This document shows, piece by piece, positions 32,515 to 41,173 of a stretch of DNA of 64,000 nt (positions are counted from its first letter, which is position 1; every line of letters starts with the position of its first letter). The translations under genes and the position numbers were made by a program. The stretch is from the NCBI GenBank assembly GCA_044868005.1, contig JBIOVX010000237.1, forward strand, positions 5,782-69,781, in the 5' to 3' direction. The DNA comes from DATARR01 sp044868005. Its GTDB lineage: Bacteria; Acidobacteriota; Thermoanaerobaculia; Multivoradales; UBA5704. The notes beneath the pieces were generated by a model. The model was given only the letters and a program-made list of their open reading frames with translations. It was not told where the DNA came from and searched no databases.

Positions 32515-33894
32515 TTATTTACGGATTCGAGGGCGAGCTTTTCCGGCTCCTCCGTGCGATCTCTTCCCGGCTCCTCTTGCGCGGCCTGATTCGGCCTCTC
32601 TTGTGTGAGGTGCCGGAGACTTGAACTGCTCCAGCTCTGCGAGGGCTGATTCGGCGTAGGTCACAATCTCGTTTAGGGCGCTGCGTCGAACGGTGTCACG
32701 GACGCTCGCGTCCAACACTAGGTCGGCTGCTCTGTAAGCCACCAGTTGCTTGAGGATGCGGAACGTTGGTTCCTTAATCGGCAGCCCGATATCGCCGTCG
32801 ATGCCAAACTGGCTGCCAAGATCGACCAGCCGGACGATCTCCTCGATGAAGCGCTCAATCGGCGGTCTGGGTCGGGGACGAAGCGAGCGAGGCCATGGCC
32901 ATATCGTATCCGGAAAGACAATCGGCCTATAACTTACTCGTATCGTGGCCCTCTGTTCTTCTGGGTTGATGTTCACAACCTCTACACGCTTATATGGCCG
33001 GTGTGATACGTTCGAAGAGTCGCCATACTCAAACACACTGCCCTCAACAAAGTCATTTGCGTCCTTGCTGCCTAGCAGGTAGGAGTGATTGTCCCAAAAG
33101 TAGTGCATCAGGATCGCGGCGCGTGGGATGGCCGCATCCCATCCGGCTGTTGTTCGGAACTCGATCAAGGTGCCGCCGGGCAGCTCTGCCGCGAGGAGTC
33201 CGGGCAGGTCGCGCCGGTGTAGCGGTCGCAGCTCAACGACCTCCTCGCTGAACCCTTGCGAAGTTGAGCTCCATACGCGCGACTCGTCCAACCAACCAAG
33301 CCGGCGCATATTGGCGGCGTTCATGCCAGGTCCGATCTCGGTGTAGTTGCTGTCCGGTGCGATATGGCAAGTATTCCAGGTACTCATGATGTCCCAGGGG
33401 TCTTGGTAGTCCTCCGTTGAGCCCTCGCGTCGGGAGTGGTCTAGGCCGTACCCGTGCGCCATTTCTTGTCCTAGCGCGGTCGGTCGAAACGATCCCGGGT
33501 CGCAAACAACAGCCCGACCCCCCAATATGCCGAACAGATCGGTTAGGACGTTCATGCAGACCACGACCCCGTAGAAGGCGTTCAAGTCAACCCCCTGCCC
33601 TGCCGCAGTGCGCTTGGCGAGGTCAACCAGCGCCCCGCGGTCGACCTGGCCCGTGGATGGCGTCGCATTGCCGACGTATGCGCTTAGGCTTTGGGGCAGC
33701 GTGAACCAGCCGAAGACCTGAGAGCCCGTCAAGTCTAGGTTGCCGTGCGACATGTGATCGAAGAACTCGACCATATTTCTAGTTCCCGCACCCGCCGGCG
33801 TGAATAGCTTCTCGAAGAAGCTGCGTGGTCGCGGCTCCGCGTTCTGATCGTTCCACTTGCAGAGAAGCACCGCCCAAGGCGTTTTCTTGGCCAT
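32515..33894 (-). CDS. M6-like metallopeptidase homologue with altered zinc motif
   Basis: 459 residues, no signal peptide. The central motif reads 'QEMAHGYGLDHS', that is the metzincin-type HExxHxxGxxH with Gln in place of the first His. The downstream 'DPWDIMST' matches the Met-turn, so the fold is probably kept. Beyond it lies a beta-rich domain (about 210-325), then a helical region and a basic tail rich in Arg, Gly and Lys. Either the zinc site is made differently or the enzyme is inactive. Base composition is somewhat lower in GC than the flanks. It appears to be a single gene with loose spacing on both sides; AGGAGG lies just before the ATG. Confidence 0.65.
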   Translation of the reverse strand: MAKKTPWAVLLCKWNDQNAEPRPRSFFEKLFTPAGAGTRNMVEFFDHMSHGNLDLTGSQVFGWFTLPQSLSAYVGNATPSTGQVDRGALVDLAKRTAAGQGVDLNAFYGVVVCMNVLTDLFGILGGRAVVCDPGSFRPTALGQEMAHGYGLDHSRREGSTEDYQDPWDIMSTWNTCHIAPDSNYTEIGPGMNAANMRRLGWLDESRVWSSTSQGFSEEVVELRPLHRRDLPGLLAAELPGGTLIEFRTTAGWDAAIPRAAILMHYFWDNHSYLLGSKDANDFVEGSVFEYGDSSNVSHRPYKRVEVVNINPEEQRATIRVSYRPIVFPDTIWPWPRSLRPRPRPPIERFIEEIVRLVDLGSQFGIDGDIGLPIKEPTFRILKQLVAYRAADLVLDASVRDTVRRSALNEIVTYAESALAELEQFKSPAPHTREAESGRARGAGKRSHGGAGKARPRIRK

Positions 33895-34073
33895 CGCTAC
33901 CTCCTATCGCTAAGTATCGACAGGTGACTTGCTCGGACCCTTCACTCGGCGCCATCTCGGACTGCGTTCGGCCACTGTTCCTCAGGTCGGTATATTGTGT
34001 CAATGTTATGAAGTAGTTTGCAAGTGATTATGGAGACGGCCGGTGTTCGACCTGTGCGAGGAGCCGGACAGCT

Positions 34074-35042
34074 TCATCTCGGCCGTTCGCCCACTCGTGA
34101 CTCAGGATGTCTCCGGCCCACCCCCACCTCTTCCAACACCTCCGACAGCTTCTCGCCGCCGCTACGCACCGCGAAGTCGAGCGTGCGGATGGGGAAGGGA
34201 ATCGTGATGCCGTTCTCGTCGAAGGCGCGCTTCAGCCGTTCGATCGCCTCGCTGCGGGCCGCGAGATAGTCCGCCTGCTTGAAGGTGAAATCGATCCAGA
34301 AGCGCACCACGAGATGGATAGAGCTGCCTCCGAATTCCTCGAAGAAGAGCTCCACGTCCGTATCCGCCTTGCGCGTCGACACCTGCCTGACGGCGCGGGT
34401 CGCGACCCGCCTCACCTTCTCCAGATCGTCGCCGTAGGAGACCCCGACCTCGAGATCGATCCGCCGCGTCCCTGTCGTGCTGTAGTTGGTGATCGGGTTT
34501 TCGAACACCTGCTTGTTGGGGATTAGCAGGACCTGTCCCTGCTGGGTCCGCAGCTCCGTCCAGCGCAGGTGCACCCGCTTCACGATGCCGAGGAAGTCCT
34601 GGCTCTGGATGAGATGGCCGGTGCGGAAAGGACGCTGGATCGAAAGGTAGATCCCCGCCATGAAATTGGTGGCGATGTCCTGGAAGGCGAGGCCGAGCGC
34701 GAGGCCGAGGATGCCGGCGCCGGCGAGCAGCGAGGCCACCGTCTTCTGCAAGCCGAGGATGCCGAGGGAGACGAAGAAGCCGGCGGCGACGAAGGCCAGG
34801 TACACCGTCTGGCAGATCAGGCGGTTGACCTGCTCGCTGTGCGAGACGCGCCGCAGCAGGCGGGCGGAGAGATTCCGAGCGAGCCGGGCGAACAGCCAGA
34901 AGGCGAGGAGGACGAGCACCGCGACGACCAGGTTCGGCAGGGCCAGGATGAAGCTCCGGACCCATCCAGTCAGCTTGGCGGTGAGCAGGCTCCACGCCTT
35001 GGAAATACCCATGCCGGGAGTTTTTTGCAACCTTCGCGCCAT
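34074..35042 (-). CDS. MscS-family mechanosensitive channel
   Basis: 322-residue small-conductance mechanosensitive channel homologue. Three membrane segments (about 28-50, 75-95 and 105-130); the pore helix has the Gly/Ala-rich 'LLAGAGILGLALGLAFQDIA'. The MscS beta domain follows with 'PNKQVFENPITNYS', and an alpha/beta cage at the C-terminus. It opens under membrane tension and releases solutes on osmotic downshock. ATG at 35042 has a very close AGGA; an ATG at 35012 is equally possible. It diverges from the cytochrome gene. Confidence 0.9.
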   Translation of the reverse strand: MARRLQKTPGMGISKAWSLLTAKLTGWVRSFILALPNLVVAVLVLLAFWLFARLARNLSARLLRRVSHSEQVNRLICQTVYLAFVAAGFFVSLGILGLQKTVASLLAGAGILGLALGLAFQDIATNFMAGIYLSIQRPFRTGHLIQSQDFLGIVKRVHLRWTELRTQQGQVLLIPNKQVFENPITNYSTTGTRRIDLEVGVSYGDDLEKVRRVATRAVRQVSTRKADTDVELFFEEFGGSSIHLVVRFWIDFTFKQADYLAARSEAIERLKRAFDENGITIPFPIRTLDFAVRSGGEKLSEVLEEVGVGRRHPESRVGERPR

Positions 35043-35097
35043 TCCTGCGTCTGATCTACGTTATCCTTTGATTCCTCGGGACTTACAGGAGGCTGAA

Positions 35098-36228
35098 ATG
35101 GAGAAAACCCTTCACCGCCGCGCTCCGGCCGTGATCCTTGCTGCCGCCTTGGCCGGTCTGGCGCCATCCGCGCCGTCCGCCCAGGAAAGCCAGGAGCCCA
35201 CCGCGGAAAAGGAGTTCAAGAACATCCAGGTCCTCAAAGACATGCCCGCTTCGCAGCTCATGCCGGTCATGCATCTGATGCGGTCCTCGCTCGGCGTTCA
35301 CTGCGACTTCTGCCACGTGGCGGAGAACGGCAAATACGACCTGGACACCAAGAAGAACAAGGAAACGGCCCGCAAGATGATCCGCATGGTGATGGCGATC
35401 AACCGCGAGAACTTCGAAGGCCAGACTCGGGTCACCTGCAACACCTGTCACCGCGGCCAGGAGCATCCCGTGCGCGTGCCCCCGATCGGCCAGGGACTGT
35501 TCGTCGACACGACGCGGAGCGACCTGGAGCCGGCGCCGGAGAAGCTGCCGGAGGTGACCGCGGTGCTCGACCGTTACATTGCCGCGCTCGGCGGCCGCGC
35601 GGCGCTGGAGGCGGTCACCAGCCGGGTGTCGCGCGGCACTCTCCTGCGCCCCGCCGTGGTGGACTCGGGCACGCCGAAGGCGCGGGCGGTCAACCGCGGC
35701 CGGGAGGATCCGCTGGAGATGGTCCAGGAGGCCCCCGGCAAGCTGACGCTGATCGTCGGCCCGCCTGATCGGCGGATCGTCCAGACGTTCGACGGCGTTT
35801 CCGGCACGCTCAAGACTCCCGACGGCGAGCGTCCCTTGGCGCCGGAAGAGATCGCCCGCGCCGCCGCGCTGGCCGATCTGCGCAAGGAGCTGACGCTGCG
35901 CGACCGGGCGGTCAAAGGCAGGGTGACGGGGAAGGACAAGATCGACGGGCGGGACGTGATCCTGGTGCGAGACACCGCGGCCGACGGCAATCCCGAAACC
36001 CTCGCCTTCGACGCCGAGACCGGCCTGCTGCGGCGCCGGATCGTCTACCAGCCGATCTTCCTGGGACCGGACCCCGAGCAGACCGATTACGAGGATTACC
36101 GCGACGTCGGCGGCGTCAAGGTGCCGTTCATCGTGAAGACGTCGTACCTCGACGACAACCATCTGGGGACGACGCGGAAGCTGGCCGAGGTGCGGAACAA
36201 CGTGGCCGCCACTGGGGAGCCGAAGTAG
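35098..36228 (+). CDS. Two-haem c-type cytochrome (reaction-centre subunit type)
   Basis: 376 residues. Signal peptide ending 'PSAQES'. Two haem c sites, 'CDFCH' and 'CNTCH', lie within a domain like the photosynthetic-reaction-centre cytochrome subunit, a family widespread in non-phototrophic Acidobacteriota. The C-terminal half (about 155-376) is a separate beta-rich domain resembling outer-membrane lipoprotein-sorting folds ('ALGGRAALEAVTSRVSRG' then strands). AGGAGG precedes the ATG. Its electron partner is not evident nearby. Convergent with the toxin gene, seven bases apart. Confidence 0.88.
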   Translation: MEKTLHRRAPAVILAAALAGLAPSAPSAQESQEPTAEKEFKNIQVLKDMPASQLMPVMHLMRSSLGVHCDFCHVAENGKYDLDTKKNKETARKMIRMVMAINRENFEGQTRVTCNTCHRGQEHPVRVPPIGQGLFVDTTRSDLEPAPEKLPEVTAVLDRYIAALGGRAALEAVTSRVSRGTLLRPAVVDSGTPKARAVNRGREDPLEMVQEAPGKLTLIVGPPDRRIVQTFDGVSGTLKTPDGERPLAPEEIARAAALADLRKELTLRDRAVKGRVTGKDKIDGRDVILVRDTAADGNPETLAFDAETGLLRRRIVYQPIFLGPDPEQTDYEDYRDVGGVKVPFIVKTSYLDDNHLGTTRKLAEVRNNVAATGEPK

Positions 36229-36234
36229 CGAGGC

Positions 36235-36699
36235 CTACTCGGCCAATGTCGCCAGATCAATGATCTCGATCTCGGATGCAAAGCGAGCGAAGTCGGCGGT
36301 GTTCGCTGTAACCAGCTTCGTCACTCCGGAAGCAAGAGCCGTCGCAACTACGTTGGCGTCGTGAATCTGCTTGCCGAGACAGCCATAGGATGCGATCAAG
36401 CCGCGCAGGCGATCCCATACGGACTCGCCTTCCACGAGCAGGCGCATCCGCCCGCGAAAGGCCTCGACGTTCGCAAGAGCGTCGGTGGGGCCAAGGTCCA
36501 GGCCATTTACCTCGACCGGCCGGGTGGCGACGACGAGGTATTCGCGCAATACCTGGCTGCTGGCCGCCAGAACGACTCCACGGTTTGGCCACTCGTTGAG
36601 CACGGTCAACGCGGCGCGGTGGAGGGGGCGAAGCGGAGCCGTTGCGGACAGCAGGACGTTCGTATCGACCAGAACCACCCTATCGTCCATCATCGCCAT
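36235..36699 (-). CDS. PIN-domain toxin (VapC/FitB-type ribonuclease)
   Basis: 154-residue PIN-domain nuclease. Acidic active-site residues are visible in 'VDTNVLL' (Asp), 'LREYL' (Glu), 'KQIHDANVVATA' (Asp) and 'TANTADF' (Asp), so it should be active on RNA, commonly tRNA. Its start lies inside the antitoxin gene (20-base overlap), the standard arrangement of toxin-antitoxin pairs. ATGs at codons 1, 3 and 4 are all possible starts. Confidence 0.93.
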   Translation of the reverse strand: MAMMDDRVVLVDTNVLLSATAPLRPLHRAALTVLNEWPNRGVVLAASSQVLREYLVVATRPVEVNGLDLGPTDALANVEAFRGRMRLLVEGESVWDRLRGLIASYGCLGKQIHDANVVATALASGVTKLVTANTADFARFASEIEIIDLATLAE

Positions 36700-36910
36700 A
36701 GATATCCTCGCGTCGCCAACGGGCCGGCGGCGAAGCCTGGGACAGCCTCAGGTCGAGGGGAGGTAGGGGCGCAGAGGGAGGTTCCTCTCGGGCGACTGCG
36801 GCGAGGATGTAGCGGAGCTCGCCTTCCAGAGAGCGCTCGTGTCTGGCCGCTCGCCGCTTGAGGGCAGAAACGACTTCAGGCGGAACATCTCGAATCTGAA
36901 GGGCTGGCAT
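36680..36910 (-). CDS. Ribbon-helix-helix antitoxin (FitA-like)
   Basis: 76 residues. 'MPALQIRDVPPEVVSALKRR' is the FitA/Arc-type N-terminal strand and first helix; 'RSLEGELRYILAAVARE' is the second helix. The C-terminal tail should wrap the PIN toxin's active site. It binds its own promoter through the ribbon; a paired ATGCTAGC box lies just upstream. Confidence 0.9.
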   Translation of the reverse strand: MPALQIRDVPPEVVSALKRRAARHERSLEGELRYILAAVAREEPPSAPLPPLDLRLSQASPPARWRREDIYGDDGR

Positions 36911-36916
36911 AGACGG

Positions 36917-36942
36917 ATGCTAGCACATGCAAAATGCTAGCG
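36917..36942. promoter_or_regulatory. Candidate toxin-antitoxin operator
   Basis: Two copies of ATGCTAGC (36917-36924 and 36934-36941), 17 bases apart, 6-32 bases before the antitoxin ATG. Each TGCTAGCA-type box is itself palindromic. FitA of Neisseria binds an inverted TGCTATCA pair of similar layout, which supports autoregulation here. Confidence 0.7.
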
Positions 36943-37056
36943 CCAATAGCTCCGCCAACTCCAGCGCCATGCCGCGGGCGCCGATGCACAGCCCCGCGCG
37001 TGAGGAGCTCGCGGCGCGAGGGCAGCCGGACGCAAGACCCTGTCGGAGCACGTCGG

Positions 37057-37797
37057 TCATGAAGGCAACTTCCTTGCCGGCACCAGCGCTTCCCAGAAGC
37101 GGACCTCGTTCATCACGCCGATCTCGGGATCCTCGGCGAACTGCTCCAGACCGGCGAAGACCCGCAATCGCCCGTCCCGCAGGTGGGCGAAGCGGTCGCC
37201 CATGAGGATCGCCTCCTTGAGGTCGTGCGTGACGAACAGGGAGGTGATGCGGTAGGCGGCGGCCACGCGCTTGAACAGCGCCTGCATGCCGGCGCGGGTC
37301 TCGGCGTCGAGGTTGCCGAAAGGCTCGTCGAGCAGGAGCAGAGCCGGCTGCACGATCAGGGCACGGCCGAAGGAGACCCGCTGCCGCTGGCCGCCGGAGA
37401 TCTGGTGCGGCCGCTTGCGGGCGTGGGGCTCCAGCTCCAGGCTGGCGATCATCTCCGCCACCCGCCGCTCCAGCTCGCCGCCGCGCACGCCGCGCAGGCG
37501 CAGCCCGAAGGCGACGTTCTCCCAGACGTCCAGGTGCGGGAAGAGCAGCGGCTCCTGGTAGAGGTAGACGACGCCCCGGCTCTCGGGCGGCACGCCGTCG
37601 AGGCGCCGGCCGTCGAGCAGCAGCTCGCCGCGGTCGGCAGGCTGCAGGCCGGCGATGATCTTCAGCAGGGTCGTCTTGCCGGTGCCCGAGCGGCCGAGCA
37701 CGCTCACCGTCTCGTCATGCGACAGATCGAAGGAGACGTCCTCCAGGACCGGCTCGGAGCCGAACGATTTCGAAAGGCCGCGGATCTCGAGGAACAC
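37057..37797 (-). CDS. ABC importer ATPase subunit
   Basis: 246 residues with Walker A 'GRSGTGKTT', Q-loop 'LYQEPLLF', signature 'ISGGQRQRV', Walker B 'LLLLDEPFGNLD' and switch 'FVTHDLKEA'. This fits the spermidine/iron/thiamine (POPT-like) importer class. It is the last of four genes on the minus strand: binding protein, two permeases and ATPase, spaced by short overlaps or two bases. It powers uptake of whatever the YnjB-like binding protein captures. Confidence 0.9.
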   Translation of the reverse strand: MFLEIRGLSKSFGSEPVLEDVSFDLSHDETVSVLGRSGTGKTTLLKIIAGLQPADRGELLLDGRRLDGVPPESRGVVYLYQEPLLFPHLDVWENVAFGLRLRGVRGGELERRVAEMIASLELEPHARKRPHQISGGQRQRVSFGRALIVQPALLLLDEPFGNLDAETRAGMQALFKRVAAAYRITSLFVTHDLKEAILMGDRFAHLRDGRLRVFAGLEQFAEDPEIGVMNEVRFWEALVPARKLPS

Positions 37798-37799
37798 GC

Positions 37800-38558
37800 C
37801 TATACCGCCCGGAAGAGGAACCGCTTGTTGAGCCAGAGCACCAGCACCGGCGGCACGACGAGCAGGCAGCTCGCGAGAGCGGCGTAGAACACGTTGGCCT
37901 CGCCGATGAAGTCGTAGACCTTGAGGGGTAGCGTCTTCACCCGTCCGCTACCGACGAGAACCGTGAGGCCGTACTGGAACCACGAGATCAGGAAGGTCTG
38001 GAAGAAGCCGAGCAGCAGCGTGCCGCGCGAGAGGGGGATGAGGACGCGCCGGTAGACCTGCCAGGTGCCGCCGCCCAGGGTGCGCACGAGGTCCTCCAGC
38101 GCTCGCATGCGCGGGCTCCACAGCGACTGGAAGAGGACGATGGCGAAGGCGTAGGCGAAGATCGTCTGCGCCAGCACCACGCCGGCGACGGTGCCCGAGA
38201 GCCCCGCCTGGATGGCTACGTAGAGCAGGCAGACCCCCAGGATGACGGGCGACAGCGCGAAGGGGACATAGGCGAGGAAGAGCAGCAGTCGCCGCCGCGG
38301 GTGGTAGGCCACGTGCTTCGAGGTGACGTAGCCGCAGACGGTGGAGAGCAGGGCCACGGAGGCCGAGATCAGCACCGAGACGCCGAGGCTCGCCGCGAGC
38401 CCGCCGCGCCCGGAGAGGACGGCCGTCCAGCGCGCCGCCGTCCAGCGCGACGGCAGCACGTGCGGAAACGGCCACGCGCCGGCGAAGGAGAGCGCGGCGA
38501 GGACGATGAAAGGCAGCAGGCAGAGGAACACCACGAGGGCGGCGAGGAGCCTCTTCAC
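37800..38558 (-). CDS. ABC importer permease, second subunit
   Basis: 252 residues, six helices, MetI-like fold with the cytoplasmic EAA-type loop 'LVRTLGGGTWQVYRRVLIP'. The GTG start overlaps the TGA of the first permease by four bases (GTGA). In E. coli YnjC the two permease units are fused in one chain; here they are separate genes. Confidence 0.85.
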   Translation of the reverse strand: MKRLLAALVVFLCLLPFIVLAALSFAGAWPFPHVLPSRWTAARWTAVLSGRGGLAASLGVSVLISASVALLSTVCGYVTSKHVAYHPRRRLLLFLAYVPFALSPVILGVCLLYVAIQAGLSGTVAGVVLAQTIFAYAFAIVLFQSLWSPRMRALEDLVRTLGGGTWQVYRRVLIPLSRGTLLLGFFQTFLISWFQYGLTVLVGSGRVKTLPLKVYDFIGEANVFYAALASCLLVVPPVLVLWLNKRFLFRAV

Positions 38559-39400
38559 CCATCCATCCTCGACCTGCGGAACAAGCCGGCGACGAGCGCC
38601 ATGACGGCGGCGGTGTAGAGCAGGGCCACTACGAAGGCCTCGGGCTTCTGCGCCAGGTCGAACGAGGCGAACTTGCGCATCGTCAGCACGGAGAGCATCT
38701 GCGGCGCCTGGCGGCCGAGGAGCAGGGGGATCTCGTAGGAGCCCAGCACCAAGACGAAGAGGAGCGCCAGGTTCGTGCCCGCGGCGTGCAGCAGCAGCGG
38801 CACCGCCACCCGCCACCGGCACTGGCGCGAGCTGGCGCCGAGCGAGCGGGCGAGGGCCGCCAGCTCCTCCACCCGCTCGCTCTCGTAGAGCCTGGCGAAG
38901 AGCAGGGCGAAGAAGGGAGCGGCGAGGGCGGTGTGAGTCAGCACGATGCCCACCGCCCAGCGGTCCTGTACCAGGGGGATGAAGCCCGCCGGCCCCCGCA
39001 GCAGCCCCAGCCGCAGCAGGGCCCGCGCCACGACCCCGCCGCCGGTGAGCATCTGGAAGGTGAAGAACGCCGCCACGGCGCCCGGCAACGCCAGCGGCAG
39101 GTAGAGGGCGTGCCCGAGCAGGCCGCGGTCCAGCCGGCCCGGAAAGGCGAGGGTCAGGGCGAGGCCGAGGGCTGCCGTGAGCGCCACCACCGCCGCGGCC
39201 ACGGCGGCGCTCAGGGCCACGGATTCCCAGATCTCCCGGCTGCCCAGCACGGCGAGCCAGGAGCGGGCGGTGAGCCCCTCGCGCAGCAGGCCGGCGAGCC
39301 CGAGGCTGTAGAGCAGGGCGTAGAGGAGGCTCGCCGCGATCGGCAGCACGGCGAGCGCGAGGAACAGCAACAGCCCCAGCGTGCCCGACCTACTTCTCAA
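38555..39400 (-). CDS. ABC importer permease, first subunit
   Basis: 281 residues, six helices, MetI-like with EAA-type loop 'LARSLGASSRQCRWRVAVP'. The TTG start at 39400 overlaps the 3' end of the binding-protein gene by 11 bases; no ATG exists nearby. Forms the channel with the 37800-38558 permease. Confidence 0.85.
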   Translation of the reverse strand: MRSRSGTLGLLLFLALAVLPIAASLLYALLYSLGLAGLLREGLTARSWLAVLGSREIWESVALSAAVAAAVVALTAALGLALTLAFPGRLDRGLLGHALYLPLALPGAVAAFFTFQMLTGGGVVARALLRLGLLRGPAGFIPLVQDRWAVGIVLTHTALAAPFFALLFARLYESERVEELAALARSLGASSRQCRWRVAVPLLLHAAGTNLALLFVLVLGSYEIPLLLGRQAPQMLSVLTMRKFASFDLAQKPEAFVVALLYTAAVMALVAGLFRRSRMDG

Positions 39401-40628
39401 GGACCTCTTTCCGGAAGTCGTCGAACATGCGGATCATGTACTCGGCGGCGGGCTCGCGCAGCGCCTTCGGCAGGATCTCGGACCGCTTCGGCGAGAACCG
39501 CCGCTGCGGCACGTTCTCGAACTTCGTTCGCCACTCGGCGGGCAGGCGGGCGAGGTCGAGCGCCGTGCCGTCTCCCCACACGACCGGCTTGTGCTTCTCG
39601 TACTGCGCCTCGGGCGAGATGAAGAAGTTCAGCGTCACCAGCGCGCCGGCGAGGTGCGGCGACCGCCTGGCGATCCCCATGTAGTGCGAGTTCAGGATCG
39701 TCCCAGAGTCGAGCACGTAGGCGCGGGAGGTCTCCGGCAGCAGCCCCTGGATCACCTTGTTGTCCACCTCGCCGTCGTTGTTGCTCATGGTGAAGTCCAC
39801 CTCGCCCGCCGCGAAGAGCTGGTGGAGCTGGGCGACGCTCGCCGGGAAGGTCTCGCCCCGCTTCCAGAAGTATGGCTTCAGGCCGTTCACCCACTCCCAG
39901 AGCTCCGCCGAGACGCGCTTGTACTTGGCCTCGTCGAACGGCCCGTCGAGCGAGCCCGGACCGCCGGCCATGTCGATCATCAGCGACTTCAGGAAGGTCA
40001 TGCCGCAGAAGGAGGTGTCGAAGGTGAAGCGGCCGGGATGCGCCTTCACCCAGGCGGCGAGCTGCCGGCGGTCGCGGGGCGGCTCCTGCACGCGCGCGCC
40101 GTCGTAGATGAGCGCGAGCTGGACGTTGCCCCACGGGCACTCGTATCCTTTCACCTCCTGCTGGAAGTCGTAGCGGATGAAAGGGTTCGTGAAGTCGATG
40201 TAGCGGGCGTTGGGGAGCTTCGCCGTGAACGGGCCGAAGAGGGCGTCGATCTGGCGGAGCTGATAGAAGGTCTCGCCGTTGATCCACATCAGGTCGGTGC
40301 CGCTCTGCTCCTTGCCGGCCTCCATCTCCGTCATCAGCGTGGAGACGATCTGGCTCCCCTGGCCGCTGACGACGTCGAGGTCGATGCCGTGCCGCTGCTT
40401 CAGGCGCGGCGACACCCAGTCGTTCATGTAGGCGTTGATGAACGGGTCGCCCATCCACATGGTCAGCGTGACCTTCTGCCCGCGCGCCTCGCGCTCGATC
40501 TCCGCCCAGGGGCGCGAGAGGAGATCCGCTGCAGTCTTTCCCTTCTCAGGCGCGCTCGGGCCACAACCGGAACAACCGGCGAGGAGGCCGAGGAGGACGG
40601 CGAAGGACAGGATGGCAGGGCGTGTCAC
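39390..40628 (-). CDS. ynjB: YnjB-type ABC substrate-binding lipoprotein
   Basis: 412 residues with lipobox 'LLAGC'. The body matches the YnjB pattern of E. coli: 'DLMWINGETFYQL', 'SPWGNVQLA'-like 'ECPWGNVQLALIYD', 'FTMSNNDGEVD' and 'PVVWGDGTALDLARLP'. The natural ligand of YnjB is not established; a cation or thiamine-like compound has been suggested for related systems. GTG start at 40628, only six bases after the stop of the kdpD fragment and with a weak ribosome site, so the importer operon appears to have been joined to the ruined kdp locus. Confidence 0.85.
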   Translation of the reverse strand: MTRPAILSFAVLLGLLAGCSGCGPSAPEKGKTAADLLSRPWAEIEREARGQKVTLTMWMGDPFINAYMNDWVSPRLKQRHGIDLDVVSGQGSQIVSTLMTEMEAGKEQSGTDLMWINGETFYQLRQIDALFGPFTAKLPNARYIDFTNPFIRYDFQQEVKGYECPWGNVQLALIYDGARVQEPPRDRRQLAAWVKAHPGRFTFDTSFCGMTFLKSLMIDMAGGPGSLDGPFDEAKYKRVSAELWEWVNGLKPYFWKRGETFPASVAQLHQLFAAGEVDFTMSNNDGEVDNKVIQGLLPETSRAYVLDSGTILNSHYMGIARRSPHLAGALVTLNFFISPEAQYEKHKPVVWGDGTALDLARLPAEWRTKFENVPQRRFSPKRSEILPKALREPAAEYMIRMFDDFRKEVLEK

Positions 40629-40634
40629 GCCTCG

Positions 40635-40775
40635 CTACTCTACAGCCAAGGCGATCTGATTGGCGAACGCCTCCAGAAGGTGGAGCTGCTCGGGGGAGAC
40701 GAGCCACTGCGGGTCCGCCGGATGGACGCCGAGCACGCCGACGCCGGTGAGGTGCGCAAAGCCTCTCTTACTGGG
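40635..40775 (-). pseudogene. kdpD: kdpD fragment (end of the GAF domain)
   Basis: On the minus strand one frame reads 'GVLGVHPADPQWL' then 'PEQLHLLEAFANQIALAVE' and a TAG stop at 40637-40635. This is the distinctive C-terminal part of the GAF domain of full-length KdpD. It begins a few bases after the stop of the kdpB fragment, in a different frame, so everything between has been deleted: the rest of kdpB, kdpC and the N-terminal half of kdpD. No start or ribosome site of its own. Confidence 0.8.
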
Positions 40776-41070
40776 TGATGCGGATGACTAGCCAGTCGGA
40801 GAGGACTCGGGCGCCGCCGGCGACCGAGCCGTGGTCGCTTCCGCGCTCGCAGATCACCGGCGTGCTCTCGCCGCCGACCGCGGGCTCGTTGACCAGGGCG
40901 ACACCCTCGATCACCTCGCCGTCTCCCGGCACGACGTCGCCCGCTTCGACGAGTACGTAATCTCCTTGGTATAGATCAGTCGAGGCAATCGGCGTGTAGG
41001 TGGCATCGTGCCGCGGCTCCCAGAGCTGCTTGGCGATCCTGGTACGGCGGGTCGTGGCTGGCATACCCAA
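40768..41070 (-). pseudogene. kdpB: kdpB fragment (actuator-domain region)
   Basis: A 100-residue stretch with 'YQGDYVLVEAGDVVPGDG', 'GDGEVIEGVALVNEPAVGG' and 'ARVLSDWLVIRIT' matches KdpB, the P-type ATPase subunit of the high-affinity potassium pump (normally about 690 residues). The TGES-like actuator motif reads 'GGES', and the usual 'DESAITGES' is changed to 'NEPAVGGES', so it no longer looks constrained. The membrane core, the phosphorylation DKTGT and the nucleotide domain are missing. Confidence 0.88.
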
Positions 41071-41111
41071 AGCATCGAAGACCGCGCCTTAGGAAGTCCG
41101 CAGGAAGATCG

Positions 41112-41131
41112 AAAGATTTTCTAAAGATTTT
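41112..41131 (+). promoter_or_regulatory. Candidate KdpE-type operator (11-bp direct repeat)
   Basis: AAAGATTTT occurs twice (41112-41120 and 41123-41131) with exactly 11 bases between repeat starts, the spacing bound by tandem OmpR/KdpE-family dimers. It lies 42 bases upstream of the transporter ATG and just beyond the kdpB fragment's start, where the kdp promoter would be expected. Confidence 0.55.
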
Positions 41132-41173
41132 TCCGCTTGGGCTGAAAACGATTGACGTTGGCTCGGCCTGCGC

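Noticed and set aside
36927..37205. Possible plus-strand small gene beside the antitoxin
   Set aside because: Overlaps the operator and the ATPase gene 3' end; Pro/Arg-rich without features.
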